From: Lachnospiraceae bacterium
GTDB taxonomy: Bacteria; Bacillota; Clostridia; Lachnospirales; Lachnospiraceae
Direction: 5' to 3'
Assembly: GCA_017441585.1 (NCBI GenBank)
Contig: JAFRWW010000030.1
Location: forward strand, 1-64,000
DNA length: 64,000 bases
In this document: in pieces, positions 17,486-26,524 of the stretch
Position numbering within the stretch: the first letter of the stretch is position 1
How the letters are laid out: the number at the start of each line of letters is the position of its first letter
Translations under genes and position numbers: made by a program
The notes under the pieces: model-generated
Databases searched by the model: none
What the model was told of the DNA's origin: nothing
What the model saw: the letters and a program-made list of their open reading frames with translations, nothing else

Positions 17486-18687
17486 AATAGTCTTTTCATG
17501 AGCATGGGACCTTCAGCCAAATACAGTCCCGACGCCTTTGCATCCTTCTCATTATATTTATGATCGAAGCTTCCTTCATTTGTGGAATCATATATCATGA
17601 AGGGCACGGGATCCGAACTGTGGGTACGTATCCTGATGGGCGTGGGATGATCCGGCAAAATGGCCAGCCTGAAGTCCACTCCGGCCTCCTTAAGTCCCTC
17701 TACCACAGGCCTTATGACCCTTGCATCCAGACATTCTATGGACTTTACCTTTTTCTCCACACTGCCCTGGTGACCCATCTCATCCGGAGCTTCCACATGT
17801 ACATAGGCCAGTTCGAAGACGTCCTTTGTCAGTGCGTCCACGGCAGCCTGAGCCTTGCCTTCATAGTTGGTATCCAGGCCTCCGTTGGCTCCGGGCACCT
17901 TTATGACCTTCATTCCTGCGCCCACGGCTATGCCTTTAAGCAGATCCACTGCGGATATCATGACTCCTTTTTTATGATACGCGTCTTCAAAAGACGACAG
18001 GGCCGGCTTGGTGCCTGCGCCCCAGAACCAGCAGCAGTTTGCAGGATTAAGGCCCGCTTTTTTACGCTCTATGTTAATGGGATGATCCTTTAATATCTCA
18101 TAGCTTTCCTTCATCATGCGAAGAAGCTCGGAATCCTCAGGGAGGAACTCACCTATCTTACAGCCCAGATGATCATGAGGCTGGGAGAGATCCATAACTT
18201 CACCGCCCTTTATTATCAGACAGTGGCGATAACTGGTACCAGGATAAAGCTCATATCCTTCCTTCAAAAATCCGGGAGTGGCCTTAAGAGCCTCCACCAG
18301 TACAGTACAGTCCTCGGTGGATATCTCTCCGGAGCTGTGATCCGTGATGGTACGCTCCTCAAAAGGTATGCCTTCTTCCTCGGTAAGGGTAACTATATTA
18401 CACCTTAAAGCTATATCGTCAGTCTCCATGGGCACTCCTATGCTGAGAGCCTCCAGAGGAGATCTGCCGGAATAGTATTTCTTCGGATCGTAGCCCAGTA
18501 CCGAGAGATTGGCAGTGTCGGATCCGGGTTTCATGCCCTCGGGGATGGTGTGCAGCATACCTATCTCCGATACGGCTGCCAGTTCATCCATCATATCTGT
18601 TTTTGCGTATTCAAGAGGAGTTTTTCCTCCCAGAGACTCTATGGGCTCATCCGCCATTCCGTCCCCTAAAACGATCACATATTTCAT
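17476..18687 (-). CDS. Cofactor-independent phosphoglycerate mutase-like homoserine kinase
   Basis: This 403-residue alkaline-phosphatase-superfamily protein starts MKYVIVLGDGMADEPIESLGGKTPLEYA, and has GSDTANLSVLGYDPKKYYSGRSPLEALS, VHVEAPDEMGHQGSVEKKV and PDHPTPIRIRTHSSDPVPF. It belongs to the archaeal-type (ApgM) mutase group. A branch of that group is the proposed homoserine kinase of threonine synthesis (TIGR02535). The placement, with the ATG overlapping the hom stop codon as TAATG, favours homoserine kinase over glycolysis. That assignment is an inference; no GHMP-type thrB or threonine synthase is in the window. Confidence 0.85.
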   Translation of the reverse strand: MKYVIVLGDGMADEPIESLGGKTPLEYAKTDMMDELAAVSEIGMLHTIPEGMKPGSDTANLSVLGYDPKKYYSGRSPLEALSIGVPMETDDIALRCNIVTLTEEEGIPFEERTITDHSSGEISTEDCTVLVEALKATPGFLKEGYELYPGTSYRHCLIIKGGEVMDLSQPHDHLGCKIGEFLPEDSELLRMMKESYEILKDHPINIERKKAGLNPANCCWFWGAGTKPALSSFEDAYHKKGVMISAVDLLKGIAVGAGMKVIKVPGANGGLDTNYEGKAQAAVDALTKDVFELAYVHVEAPDEMGHQGSVEKKVKSIECLDARVIRPVVEGLKEAGVDFRLAILPDHPTPIRIRTHSSDPVPFMIYDSTNEGSFDHKYNEKDAKASGLYLAEGPMLMKRLLST

Positions 18688-19883
18688 TATTTCACCCTGA
18701 TACGGCTGACGATTCCGACCTTATCGGATGCAGCCTTGAAATCCTTTTCCGACATTTCCTTTGTGATAAGACCTGTCACACCGCCGGAGAGCTCCACACT
18801 TTCCGCCGCGCCGAAGGCTTCCTTTGCTTGTGCCACCTTGTCACTTTGAACGCAGACCATAAAGCTGCGTCTGTCTTCGTCTATTCCTTCTATCTTAAGT
18901 GTCTCGGGAAGCCATACCACACGCTTTGTCTCACCTGTGCCTCTGGCTGCATTGACCACGTCTGCCACTACTGCCGACGCCGTCTCCATCATGCCGGCTC
19001 CACTGCCGTAGAGCATGGTGGATCCTACCGCATTACCCTTTATATATATAGCATTGTAAGCGCCGTTTACGGCACAAAGAGCATTATCCTCGGACACGAA
19101 GAAGGGTGACACCATGGCATAGTACTTACCCTCTTTTTCCCTGAAGGATGCGATGAGCTTAATGGCTCCGCCTCTCTTTTTTGCAAACTCCATATCATAA
19201 GGGGTAATACCGGTTATGCCCTCTGTATATATGCTTTCGAAATTCACGTTTTTGCCATAGGCAACTGATGAAAGAATGGCGATCTTACGGCAGGGATCAT
19301 GCCCCTCCACGTCAGCCTCGGGGTTCCTCTCGGCTATACCCATGTCCTGAGCTTCCCTAAGGACATCGGCATAGGCCGCACCCTCCTTGAGCATTTTTGT
19401 GAGGATAAAATTGGTGGTGCCGTTCAGGATACCTGAGATCTCCTCTATCTCATCTGCCACATAAGCGCAGTTAAGCGCCCTGATAACGGGGATACCGCCT
19501 CCGCAGCTGGCCTCGAAGAGAAAATCCACATTCTTTGTCTTTGCCAGTTCCAGAAGCTCCTGGCCGTGCTTTTCCACCAGTTCCTTATTGGAGGTGCACA
19601 CGCTTTTACCGGCCTCTATGCACTTTTTCACAAAAGGATAGGCGGGATTAGTACCTCCCATGGTCTCCACTACGATATCGACCTCGGGATCATTCACTAT
19701 ATCATCTATATTATGGGTTATCAGCTTTTCTGCCGGTGTCCCGGGAAAATCCTTAAGATCAAGGACATACTTCGCATCGATGTAGTCCCCGGCAGAACGC
19801 TTTATCAGTTCCCTGTTCATCATAAGCACCTTTAAAACACCGGAGCCTATGGTACCATATCCCATTATTGCTGCTTTGCTCAT
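18687..19883 (-). CDS. hom: Homoserine dehydrogenase
   Basis: Hom reduces aspartate semialdehyde to homoserine with NAD(P)H. The 398-residue protein has AIMGYGTIGSGVLKVL, the catalytic block LNCAYVADEIEEISGILNGTTNFILTKM, and NPEADVEGHDPCRKIAILS. A C-terminal ACT-like region may mediate threonine feedback. GAGAGGAACGAAT precedes the ATG. Its stop codon overlaps the homoserine kinase start by one base, so the two are translationally coupled. A promoter (TTGCAT, 17 bp, TAGAAT) lies 70-100 bp upstream, with three tandem direct repeats immediately beyond. Confidence 0.95.
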   Translation of the reverse strand: MSKAAIMGYGTIGSGVLKVLMMNRELIKRSAGDYIDAKYVLDLKDFPGTPAEKLITHNIDDIVNDPEVDIVVETMGGTNPAYPFVKKCIEAGKSVCTSNKELVEKHGQELLELAKTKNVDFLFEASCGGGIPVIRALNCAYVADEIEEISGILNGTTNFILTKMLKEGAAYADVLREAQDMGIAERNPEADVEGHDPCRKIAILSSVAYGKNVNFESIYTEGITGITPYDMEFAKKRGGAIKLIASFREKEGKYYAMVSPFFVSEDNALCAVNGAYNAIYIKGNAVGSTMLYGSGAGMMETASAVVADVVNAARGTGETKRVVWLPETLKIEGIDEDRRSFMVCVQSDKVAQAKEAFGAAESVELSGGVTGLITKEMSEKDFKAASDKVGIVSRIRVK

Positions 19884-19953
19884 ATTCGTTCCTCTCTTTT
19901 TGTGATCCGCTTTTGCATTTTTAATCTTTTCAATTCAAAAACAATCGGCGAAT

Positions 19954-19982
19954 ATTCTATCATATATTAGCTCTAAATGCAA
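19954..19982 (-). promoter_or_regulatory. Promoter of hom
   Basis: On the minus strand TTGCAT (19977-19982) and TAGAAT (19954-19959) are separated by 17 bp. Confidence 0.65.
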
Positions 19983-19984
19983 AT

Positions 19985-20058
19985 CTGACGATACAAAAAA
20001 AACAGTGTAGTTGACGATACAAAAAAACAGTGTAGCTGACGATACAAAAACTGCGATG
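19985..20058. repeat. Three tandem ~25-bp direct repeats upstream of the hom promoter
   Basis: Units at 19985-20011, 20012-20036 and 20037-20058 share TGACGATACAAAAA, followed by an A run and CAGTGTAG (degenerate in the third). They abut the -35 box of hom. They could be a set of protein-binding sites or simple expansion of an A-rich sequence. Confidence 0.7.
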
Positions 20059-20070
20059 ATACCGGTGCAC

Positions 20071-20113
20071 AAAAAAACTGCCGGGCACAGGTCTTAAAGC
20101 CCATGCCCGACAG
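20071..20113 (-). terminator. Terminator of the fucO-PocR operon
   Basis: On the minus strand CTGtCGGGCA pairs with TGCCCGgCAG around an inner GG/CC, followed by TTTTTTT, 16 bp past the PocR gene stop codon. Confidence 0.9.
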
Positions 20114-20129
20114 CTTCGATCAATATCCG

Positions 20130-20912
20130 TTATACATTTAATTCCGTCAGATTATGGATCACTCCCGAGATACTGTTTACATTAGCGGATATCTCCTTAT
20201 TAAGCGCGGTACAATCTCTTGCGAGCTTACCTACCTCACTGGCCACCACCGAGAAGGCCCGTCCGGCCTCGCCGGATCTGGCAGCCTCTATACTGGCATT
20301 GAGTGCAAGTATATTCTGCTTCTTCTGAAAAGCGTCCAGCTTTTTAGTATCAGCCTCTATATTGTTCACATATTCATCGCACTCTTTGATACCGGCTGTG
20401 AGACGCTCGATCAGTGTTCCGTTATACTTTGAATTATACTCAGCGTTAATGAAATTATTCATTACCTGACCCAGAAGATTAGCGGATGCGTGTATTTCCT
20501 CCTCTGTCTTTACATTGACCTTTTTCAGAGCATTTATATATTCATCTTCATTTATGCCAAGCTCACGTGCAGTCGCCCTGAATTTATCCTCATCAGGATC
20601 CTGGGGGAGCACCTGTCCTCCGATAACCGACCCGAGCACCGTGCCGTCTTCCAATGCAAGGGGGATACCAAAATCCACAAGACCGGCGTGACAATGATAT
20701 ACGCCCTTGCCTTCGGCATCGCATTTCTCACATCTCCTGCATCCTTCCTTGCTGCCTCTTGTAAGCTTTATGCAAAAATCAGTAAAGTTATAACAGCCGG
20801 ATATATACTTTCCGTCAGCCCCCACTGCCACCGTGGCAAGACCGGTTGCCTTTGCCCAGTTACTCATGATGGCCTCAAACTGCTCCATATCCGCAAAATC
20901 TTCTATCTTCAT
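20130..20912 (-). CDS. Soluble PocR-domain receptor with methyl-accepting-type signalling segment
   Basis: The first 150 residues form a PocR-type ligand-binding domain with a Cys-rich centre ([22 protein letters not shown], then CHAG), known from the propanediol-utilisation regulator PocR. The last 75 residues contain [31 protein letters not shown], the tip of a chemoreceptor signalling hairpin, but much shorter than in full receptors. No membrane segment or HAMP domain is present. It follows fucO by 15 bp, so sensing of a small diol or alcohol tied to that enzyme is plausible. Whether it reaches CheA cannot be told, as no che genes are here. Confidence 0.85.
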   Translation of the reverse strand: MKIEDFADMEQFEAIMSNWAKATGLATVAVGADGKYISGCYNFTDFCIKLTRGSKEGCRRCEKCDAEGKGVYHCHAGLVDFGIPLALEDGTVLGSVIGGQVLPQDPDEDKFRATARELGINEDEYINALKKVNVKTEEEIHASANLLGQVMNNFINAEYNSKYNGTLIERLTAGIKECDEYVNNIEADTKKLDAFQKKQNILALNASIEAARSGEAGRAFSVVASEVGKLARDCTALNKEISANVNSISGVIHNLTELNV

Positions 20913-20927
20913 ACAAACACCTCTGCC

Positions 20928-22073
20928 TTACATCAACTTTTTAAACATTTCTCTGAACTGCTCCAGATTTGCAGGCCTCGGATTTCCGGGTGCGCAGGCA
21001 TCGGCAGCGGCCGACTCACAGAGGAAATCCAGATCCTCTTCCTTAAGCTTCTCCAGCTTAGTGGGAATACCCACATCCACGGAAAGCTGTCTGACTGCAT
21101 CTATGGCGGCCTTTCTGTACTCATCCTGGCTCATGGCAGAAGTATCTATATCAAATGCCTCTGCTATATACTTAAACTTATCGCCGGTTGACTCAGCATT
21201 GAATTCCATAACTATGGGGAGCATCATGGCACAGGCCACTCCGTGAGGCGTATCATATACTGCACCCAGAGTATGTGCCATGGAATGAGCTATTCCGAGA
21301 CCCACGTTTGAATAAGCCATGGCGGTAACATACTGTGCAAGAGCCATGCCCTCACGTCCGTCGGGGTCATTTTCCACAGCCTTTCTCAGATTCTTCGCTA
21401 TAAGTCTGATGGACTCAAGGTTCAGACAGTCGGAAAGTTCCCATGCAGCGCCGGTGGTATATCCTTCAATGGCGTGGGTCAGTGCATCCATTCCGGTGGA
21501 TGCGGTAAGTCCCTTAGGCATGCTGGACATCATATCGGGATCAACTACTGCTATGTCGGGGATGTCATTAGGGTCCACGCATACGAACTTACGCTTTTTC
21601 TCAACGTCGGTGATAACATAATTAATGGTGGACTCTGCACCTGTACCGCCGGTGGTGGGAACTGCTATAGTGAAAACAGTGCGATTCTTAGTGGGAGCCA
21701 CTCCCTCCAGTGAACGCACATCAGCGAACTCGGGATTGTTAACTATGATTCCGATACCCTTTCCGGTATCCATGGAAGAACCGCCGCCGATGGTGATCAT
21801 AAAATCAGCGCCGGACGCCTTATAGGCTTCCACTCCGTTTTTAACGTTTTCAATAGTGGGATTAGGCTTAATATCCGAATAGAGTTCAAAAGCTATACCG
21901 TTCTTTTCCAGCAGATCGGTAACCTTTGAGGTGACGCCAAATTTAACAAGATCCGGATCTGAGGCAACGAAAGCCTTTTTAAAGCCCTTAGCCTTAACGA
22001 TCCCAGGAATCTCATTTATGGCACCATGTCCGTGATAAGATACTCCATTCAATACAAAACGATTTACACCCAT
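20928..22073 (-). CDS. fucO: Lactaldehyde reductase, iron-containing alcohol dehydrogenase
   Basis: FucO interconverts lactaldehyde and 1,2-propanediol with NAD(H). The 381-residue protein resembles E. coli FucO along its length: GGGSSMDTGKGIGIIVNNPEFADVRSLEG, PTTGGTGAESTINYVITD, KFVCVDPNDIP, TGMDALTHAIEGYTT. The iron ligands are in the ALTHAIE and HSMAHTLGAVYDTPHG regions. A strong AGGAGG precedes the start, and a promoter lies 100-130 bp upstream. It is co-transcribed with the PocR receptor. No fucose or rhamnose catabolic genes are in the window, so a general role in disposing of aldehydes from deoxysugar fermentation is as likely. Confidence 0.88.
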   Translation of the reverse strand: MGVNRFVLNGVSYHGHGAINEIPGIVKAKGFKKAFVASDPDLVKFGVTSKVTDLLEKNGIAFELYSDIKPNPTIENVKNGVEAYKASGADFMITIGGGSSMDTGKGIGIIVNNPEFADVRSLEGVAPTKNRTVFTIAVPTTGGTGAESTINYVITDVEKKRKFVCVDPNDIPDIAVVDPDMMSSMPKGLTASTGMDALTHAIEGYTTGAAWELSDCLNLESIRLIAKNLRKAVENDPDGREGMALAQYVTAMAYSNVGLGIAHSMAHTLGAVYDTPHGVACAMMLPIVMEFNAESTGDKFKYIAEAFDIDTSAMSQDEYRKAAIDAVRQLSVDVGIPTKLEKLKEEDLDFLCESAAADACAPGNPRPANLEQFREMFKKLM

Positions 22074-22176
22074 AATTTTTACCTCCTATTTAAAAAAAAT
22101 ACCGTAACATGCCTATAGAACGACCGCTCCCCTTAATAAAAAAATCTTTCGTCTGCGATCATCCTCAGCTCTTAAA

Positions 22177-22205
22177 ATATTAACATATAGAGGATTCATT
22201 TGCAA
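22177..22205 (-). promoter_or_regulatory. Promoter of the fucO-PocR operon
   Basis: On the minus strand TTGCAA (22200-22205), 17 bp and TAATAT (22177-22182) leave a leader of about 100 nt before the fucO start codon. Confidence 0.6.
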
Positions 22206-22216
22206 GAATATCGTAA

Positions 22217-22250
22217 CAAAAAAAGCTCCCCGGGATTTCCCCGGGGAGCC
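22217..22250 (-). terminator. Terminator of the beta-helix protein gene
   Basis: On the minus strand GCTCCCCGGG pairs with CCCGGGGAGC around a four-base loop, followed by TTTTTTT. Confidence 0.93.
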
Positions 22251-22287
22251 GCTTTTCATTCAGGCTTTGCCTTACATTTATCAGTCC

Positions 22288-25200
22288 TTATTTTGCCACG
22301 ATACCCTTGACGGTACAGGTTCCTGTAAAGTTATTCTTACCCTTAAGCACTACTGTGCCGTTCTTTTCATTAAAGCTCTTGGGATCGATCTCGAAATCAC
22401 CCTTGCCGCTCTTCTTAACTTCCTTGACCTTGATAGGCTTAAGAGCCTTGCCCTTGGCATTGGTAGCTTTGGTATCTACCCTTAATTTTATGGAGAACTT
22501 ACTCTTCTTAGCCTTGTAGGTTCCCTTTACTTCCACTATCTCGTTTGCCAGAAGCTGACGAGGTACGATCTCAAAGGTCAGATAATTCTTCTTAAAGTAG
22601 TCATTCAGCTTCTTAACTTCAGCCTTGATCTTAGCCTTCTCCTCCTTGGAGAACTTGGAACCGTCCTTCTTTGTCTTGGCAGCCTTGAACTGAAGCCTCA
22701 TCTGAGCTGTACCTACGAACTTATTGTTTTTATACTTGATCTTCTTAAAGATGATGGTGTTATTGCTGATGGTACCGCCCACCTTTGCTCCGCCGAATTC
22801 GAAGTAAGGAAGATATATCTTTGCTCCGTTGTAGGAAATGGACTTGTTATAGTTTACGTCATAACCCAGAACATTATTACGGCTGATGCTTCCGTCACCT
22901 TGATTCTGAGGATCATCCTCGGGATTATCGGAATCATCCTCAGGATCCGTTTCATCCTTACGAAGTCCGGTAAGCTCTTTGGGCTCCTTATCACCTACAG
23001 TAACCTTATATTTCTCATCCGGCTTAAGCATGGGACATCCGAAGATGATAAAGGTTCCGCCAAAAGGAAGTATATCTTCATATATCAATTCATCTTTGGA
23101 ATCTTTTACCACAAAGTGCTCTCCGGCGCTGAAGGAAAATTCTCCTGCACCAAGAACATCCTCATCATAACCGCCTGTAGAAACGTCTCCTGTCTTACCG
23201 CCCCATACCAGATATACTCCGGCGCCTCCGGTGGGCAGTGACTTGCCATCCTTATCCGCACCGGTGCCCAGCATCCAGGGTCCGTTGGTAAAGATGAAAT
23301 CATTATTTGTCTTGAAAGGGATCTTGTCTTCGTGGGAATCGCCATATACCCTTACAAAGCCTCCGCGGTCATCATATTTGCCATAGCAGTTGATTCCATT
23401 TCCGCAGGGATAAGCCTTGATAGGAGTTCGGCTGCGATCACAATAATACTGAAGAGTCTCTTCACTGGCAATGTAGATATCCACATTGCCCGAGTAAGTC
23501 TTAAGCATATTACCCTCTTCAGAAGGAGTGATCTGCCTTACATACCGGGGAGCTATTCCCTGGGTATAGTCGTTTTCCGTATAATATATTTCTTTGATCG
23601 CCGCACTTGATGCGCATATTCCATCACCCATACACCAGATCTCACCGAAGGGTTTTACATCATCATCCTGTAAAGCTCCGATGAGCACGTTAGGGCTGAC
23701 CGTTGATTCTTCTTTTTGACCGATCACGATCTGTTTGCCTTCTATACCCTTATAACAATTGGGGATCTGAAGGTTCGCATCATTGGCAATGGTCACATTC
23801 TCTCCTGCCCTTATTCCTCTGTCGGAAGCAAAAAGGAAAACATCACCGCCGGTTATCTCTACATCTTTACCTGAATATATGGCATCGTCGGGAGCCCCGA
23901 TGATATAAACGCCTGCATCTGTTTTATCCAAAACCGAATCATCTTCGATCTTATCACACTTAAGTCCGTTAAAAACGGTAGATAGATTAACCATGCCACC
24001 GCTTATTTTAACAGAACCGCTGGCAGGCACCGAAATCTCATTTTTTGTATCATACATAGAAACGGTCTTCGCTCTCTCTCCGGCCTTGATAGCTTTATGA
24101 GAACCCGGATTAAGGATCAGACGATCCTCAAATACTCCATCTTTAAAAGAAAGGGTGTTATAGTCGGTCGAATCCGAGCCCGAGGTATAAAGCTTCTCAT
24201 GAGCCCTTTCAAACTGTGTGTCGATACGCACATCTCCGCCGCTTATGTCAACATTCTCCACATCGATTCCGTCGCCTGCAACCTCAGTCATTTCCACTCT
24301 GCCGTCCTTAACATTGACTGTTCCGTTTGTACCTTTTACTCCATCATATGTAGGCTGCAAAACATAGAGAGTTCCTCCTGTCACATTAAGGGTTCCGCCA
24401 TGTATATCTATTCCAGTACCCATATATCCTACCGAAAGCCGTCCGCCATTTACGTTAAGCAAACCGTCTTTAACATTTATACCGGTTACTTGAGAATTGT
24501 TGGACGAAATGTCAAGATTACCGGAATTCATGTTAATGGTACCTTCTGTAACGATAAAGTCATATTCAATATTGGGACTACCATAGGATGAGACATATAA
24601 ACTCGATTCCGAAACCAGGCCGGCCAGATTTACATCGATAACGGAATTGCTGCCTTTCTGAGATATAAAACCGCCTCCGCTAATACCAACCTCTGATGTA
24701 TCAGACACTTCGACAGGCAAAAGAGTTATCTTACTTCCGGATCCCGCCTGTATCAGAGAAACACCTTCATGTTCTTTATCCAGAGGAGAGGTTTTATTTT
24801 TGCCCAAAACATAAGCCAGTCTCTCATTATCCACTCCGAAATTACCAAATGAAAATTTTGCATCAACATTATCTGCCACATTAATATAAACGTTAGAAGG
24901 GCTGACAGGTCCACCGCAAAATACATAATACTCACCCGGAGCAAGGACATTTATCACAGTATAGTCAAGAGATTCGCCTCCGGGGATCTGAGCCGTCTTC
25001 TTTTCGAGAGTTAAAACTCCCGGCTCATCACCGGCAGCCTCACCAACCCATATCTGACCGCTAAGATCGATACTGCCTTCGACGCTGTCTCCGGCTACAT
25101 CCGCCTCAAGATTTTCCTCATCTGAAGCAACCTCTTCGCAAGCCTCCTGTACAGTCTCTGCAGACTCTTCCTCACCACTGACTTCCACACTCTCGGAATC

Positions 25201-25398
25201 AGCAGCCTGTACTTCTTCAACTTCAGCTTCAACCGCCGGTTCCCCGGCATACGCCTCTTCCTGTGAAGACAGCTCCACATACCCTGACTCCACGGCCACG
25301 TCCTCAGCAGCTATAACTGCTACGGGGGACAGCACTTCCGTCGCCAGCATTGCAATCGCTGAAATAAGAGCCACGCGATTACCGATCCGTTTTCTCAT
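22288..25398 (-). CDS. Large secreted beta-helix carbohydrate-binding-like protein
   Basis: A signal peptide (residues 1-31) is followed by a very acidic Glu/Val/Ala-rich stretch to about 110. Residues 130-600 carry repeated rungs such as NVTGGTLYV, INMNSGNLDISSNNS, VDISGGDVRIDT, VKISGGMVNLS and VEITGGDVFLFASDRGIRAGE. These rungs resemble the right-handed beta-helix of the Cthe_2159 polygalacturonate-binding family. After an Asp/Pro linker (near 825), the last 200 residues form a Lys-rich domain also seen in the partial protein at 63280-64000. AAAGGAGG precedes the start. No catalytic residues are recognised, so binding of pectin or surface attachment is inferred. Confidence 0.8.
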   Translation of the reverse strand: MRKRIGNRVALISAIAMLATEVLSPVAVIAAEDVAVESGYVELSSQEEAYAGEPAVEAEVEEVQAADSESVEVSGEEESAETVQEACEEVASDEENLEADVAGDSVEGSIDLSGQIWVGEAAGDEPGVLTLEKKTAQIPGGESLDYTVINVLAPGEYYVFCGGPVSPSNVYINVADNVDAKFSFGNFGVDNERLAYVLGKNKTSPLDKEHEGVSLIQAGSGSKITLLPVEVSDTSEVGISGGGFISQKGSNSVIDVNLAGLVSESSLYVSSYGSPNIEYDFIVTEGTINMNSGNLDISSNNSQVTGINVKDGLLNVNGGRLSVGYMGTGIDIHGGTLNVTGGTLYVLQPTYDGVKGTNGTVNVKDGRVEMTEVAGDGIDVENVDISGGDVRIDTQFERAHEKLYTSGSDSTDYNTLSFKDGVFEDRLILNPGSHKAIKAGERAKTVSMYDTKNEISVPASGSVKISGGMVNLSTVFNGLKCDKIEDDSVLDKTDAGVYIIGAPDDAIYSGKDVEITGGDVFLFASDRGIRAGENVTIANDANLQIPNCYKGIEGKQIVIGQKEESTVSPNVLIGALQDDDVKPFGEIWCMGDGICASSAAIKEIYYTENDYTQGIAPRYVRQITPSEEGNMLKTYSGNVDIYIASEETLQYYCDRSRTPIKAYPCGNGINCYGKYDDRGGFVRVYGDSHEDKIPFKTNNDFIFTNGPWMLGTGADKDGKSLPTGGAGVYLVWGGKTGDVSTGGYDEDVLGAGEFSFSAGEHFVVKDSKDELIYEDILPFGGTFIIFGCPMLKPDEKYKVTVGDKEPKELTGLRKDETDPEDDSDNPEDDPQNQGDGSISRNNVLGYDVNYNKSISYNGAKIYLPYFEFGGAKVGGTISNNTIIFKKIKYKNNKFVGTAQMRLQFKAAKTKKDGSKFSKEEKAKIKAEVKKLNDYFKKNYLTFEIVPRQLLANEIVEVKGTYKAKKSKFSIKLRVDTKATNAKGKALKPIKVKEVKKSGKGDFEIDPKSFNEKNGTVVLKGKNNFTGTCTVKGIVAK

Positions 25399-25449
25399 AA
25401 TTTACCTCCTTTATATACATCCTCTTGTTAAAAAATAAACTACATCTTA

Positions 25450-26157
25450 CTATATACGATTTGACATAGATAATATTTTGGCTTCTGCCCTGGCAAACTC
25501 TTCAGGAGTGTCAATATCATAGTTTTCTTCCATAATATATCCCGCCACCTTTATTCCGGACATAGAATGCTGGTCCAATATCACGGAAGGGCGCACCACA
25601 TCTATACAGGCATTCTGATAGTAAGCCTTTTTCAGCTGCTGTCTGGGCATGTTGTAACATTCCGGGGGATCGTTTATGACTGGGGTGATGGTGATGCCGT
25701 CATCCGACAGGTACCACATCTTATGGGGAATTTCCTTTGCGGGTGCGATGCACCTCATGGAATCTATGGTATCATCTGCGAGCATCCGCTCGATCATGGT
25801 ATCTATATCCGAAATCTTTCTTATAGGATAAGTGGGACGAAGCTGTACCACCAGACGGGGTATGTACCCTTCCTTTTCCTTAAGGAAAGTGAGCGCATGA
25901 TAGAACACGTCCACGTCAAGAGCCGTGTCAGTAGCCAGCTCGGCAGGTCTTATAAAAGGCACCTCGGCGCCGTACTCGCGGGCTATGGCGGCGTACTTTT
26001 CGGAATCCGTGCTGACTATGGTGCGGGTGATGTACTTTGAGGCTGCCGCATGTTCTATAGAATAGGCCAGCATGGGCTTTCCCGCTATAGGCCTTATATT
26101 TTTGTCCACAACACTCTTTGAACCGCTCCGGGCCGGTATCAACGCCAATATATCCAT
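25450..26157 (-). CDS. CMP-sialic-acid-type cytidylyltransferase (NeuA/PseF-like)
   Basis: The protein begins MDILALIPARSGSKSVVDKNIRPIAGKPMLAYSI, the CTP-binding loop of CMP-sugar synthetases, and has ISTDSEKYAAIAREYGAEVPFIRPAELATD-like and VVQLRPTYPIRK segments typical of NeuA/PseF/LegF enzymes. These activate nonulosonic acids in the cytoplasm for surface glycans or flagella. The start at 26157 has GAGGGGAACGAT upstream. An in-frame extension to 26217 is a translated copy of a dispersed repeat and is rejected. No nonulosonate synthase is nearby, so the actual sugar is unknown. Confidence 0.83.
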   Translation of the reverse strand: MDILALIPARSGSKSVVDKNIRPIAGKPMLAYSIEHAAASKYITRTIVSTDSEKYAAIAREYGAEVPFIRPAELATDTALDVDVFYHALTFLKEKEGYIPRLVVQLRPTYPIRKISDIDTMIERMLADDTIDSMRCIAPAKEIPHKMWYLSDDGITITPVINDPPECYNMPRQQLKKAYYQNACIDVVRPSVILDQHSMSGIKVAGYIMEENYDIDTPEEFARAEAKILSMSNRI

Positions 26158-26175
26158 ATCGTTCCCCTCATTAAT

Positions 26176-26202
26176 AGATTCTTTGCTTCGCTCGGAATGA
26201 CA
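26176..26202. repeat. Dispersed ~28-bp element
   Basis: AGATTCTTTGC followed by TTCGCTCGGAATGACA, upstream of the cytidylyltransferase gene. Confidence 0.75.
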
Positions 26203-26262
26203 TTTTTTGATCGACATTTATCCATAAGTTTAATTATTTTTGACAGTCGCGTCAAGTTTAAC

Positions 26263-26297
26263 AAAAATCCCCCTCAGATATAAATCTGAGGGGGATT
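26263..26297 (-). terminator. Terminator of the tRNA operon
   Basis: On the minus strand AATCCCCCTCAGAT pairs with ATCTGAGGGGGATT around TTAT, followed by a T run. It lies 12 bp past the tRNA-Cys gene. Confidence 0.93.
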
Positions 26298-26308
26298 CGC
26301 ATATACAG

Positions 26309-26379
26309 AGGTGCTGAACGGATTTGAACCGATGATCAGGGAGTTGCAGTCCCACGCCTTACCACTTGGCTACAGCACC
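26309..26379 (-). tRNA. tRNA-Cys (GCA)
   Basis: The 71-nt cloverleaf has acceptor stem GGTGCTG/CAGCACC, anticodon loop CTGCAAC with anticodon GCA, T-arm GGTTCAAATCC and discriminator U. The CCA end is not encoded. Confidence 0.95.
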
Positions 26380-26420
26380 ATTTAGGGACAATCTTACAAT
26401 TAATATCGCAAAACTGTCAA

Positions 26421-26492
26421 TGACCCCGACGGGAATTGAACCCGTGTTACCGCCGTGAAAGGGCGATGTCTTAACCTCTTGACCACGGGGCC
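26421..26492 (-). tRNA. tRNA-Glu (UUC)
   Basis: The 72-nt cloverleaf has acceptor stem GGCCCCG/CGGGGTC, anticodon loop CTTTCAC with anticodon UUC, T-arm GGGTTCAATTCCC and discriminator A. The CCA end is not encoded. Confidence 0.95.
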
Positions 26493-26524
26493 ATAAAAAA
26501 TATGAGATATGAGCTATCTCGTAA

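Noticed and set aside
19985..20058. CRISPR array
   Set aside because: The three units are directly adjacent with no spacers, A-rich and degenerate. No cas genes are nearby. No CRISPR array was seen elsewhere in the window either.
26158..26217. 20-residue extension of the cytidylyltransferase
   Set aside because: It translates a dispersed repeat. The ATG at 26157 has a good ribosome site and begins at the catalytic loop.
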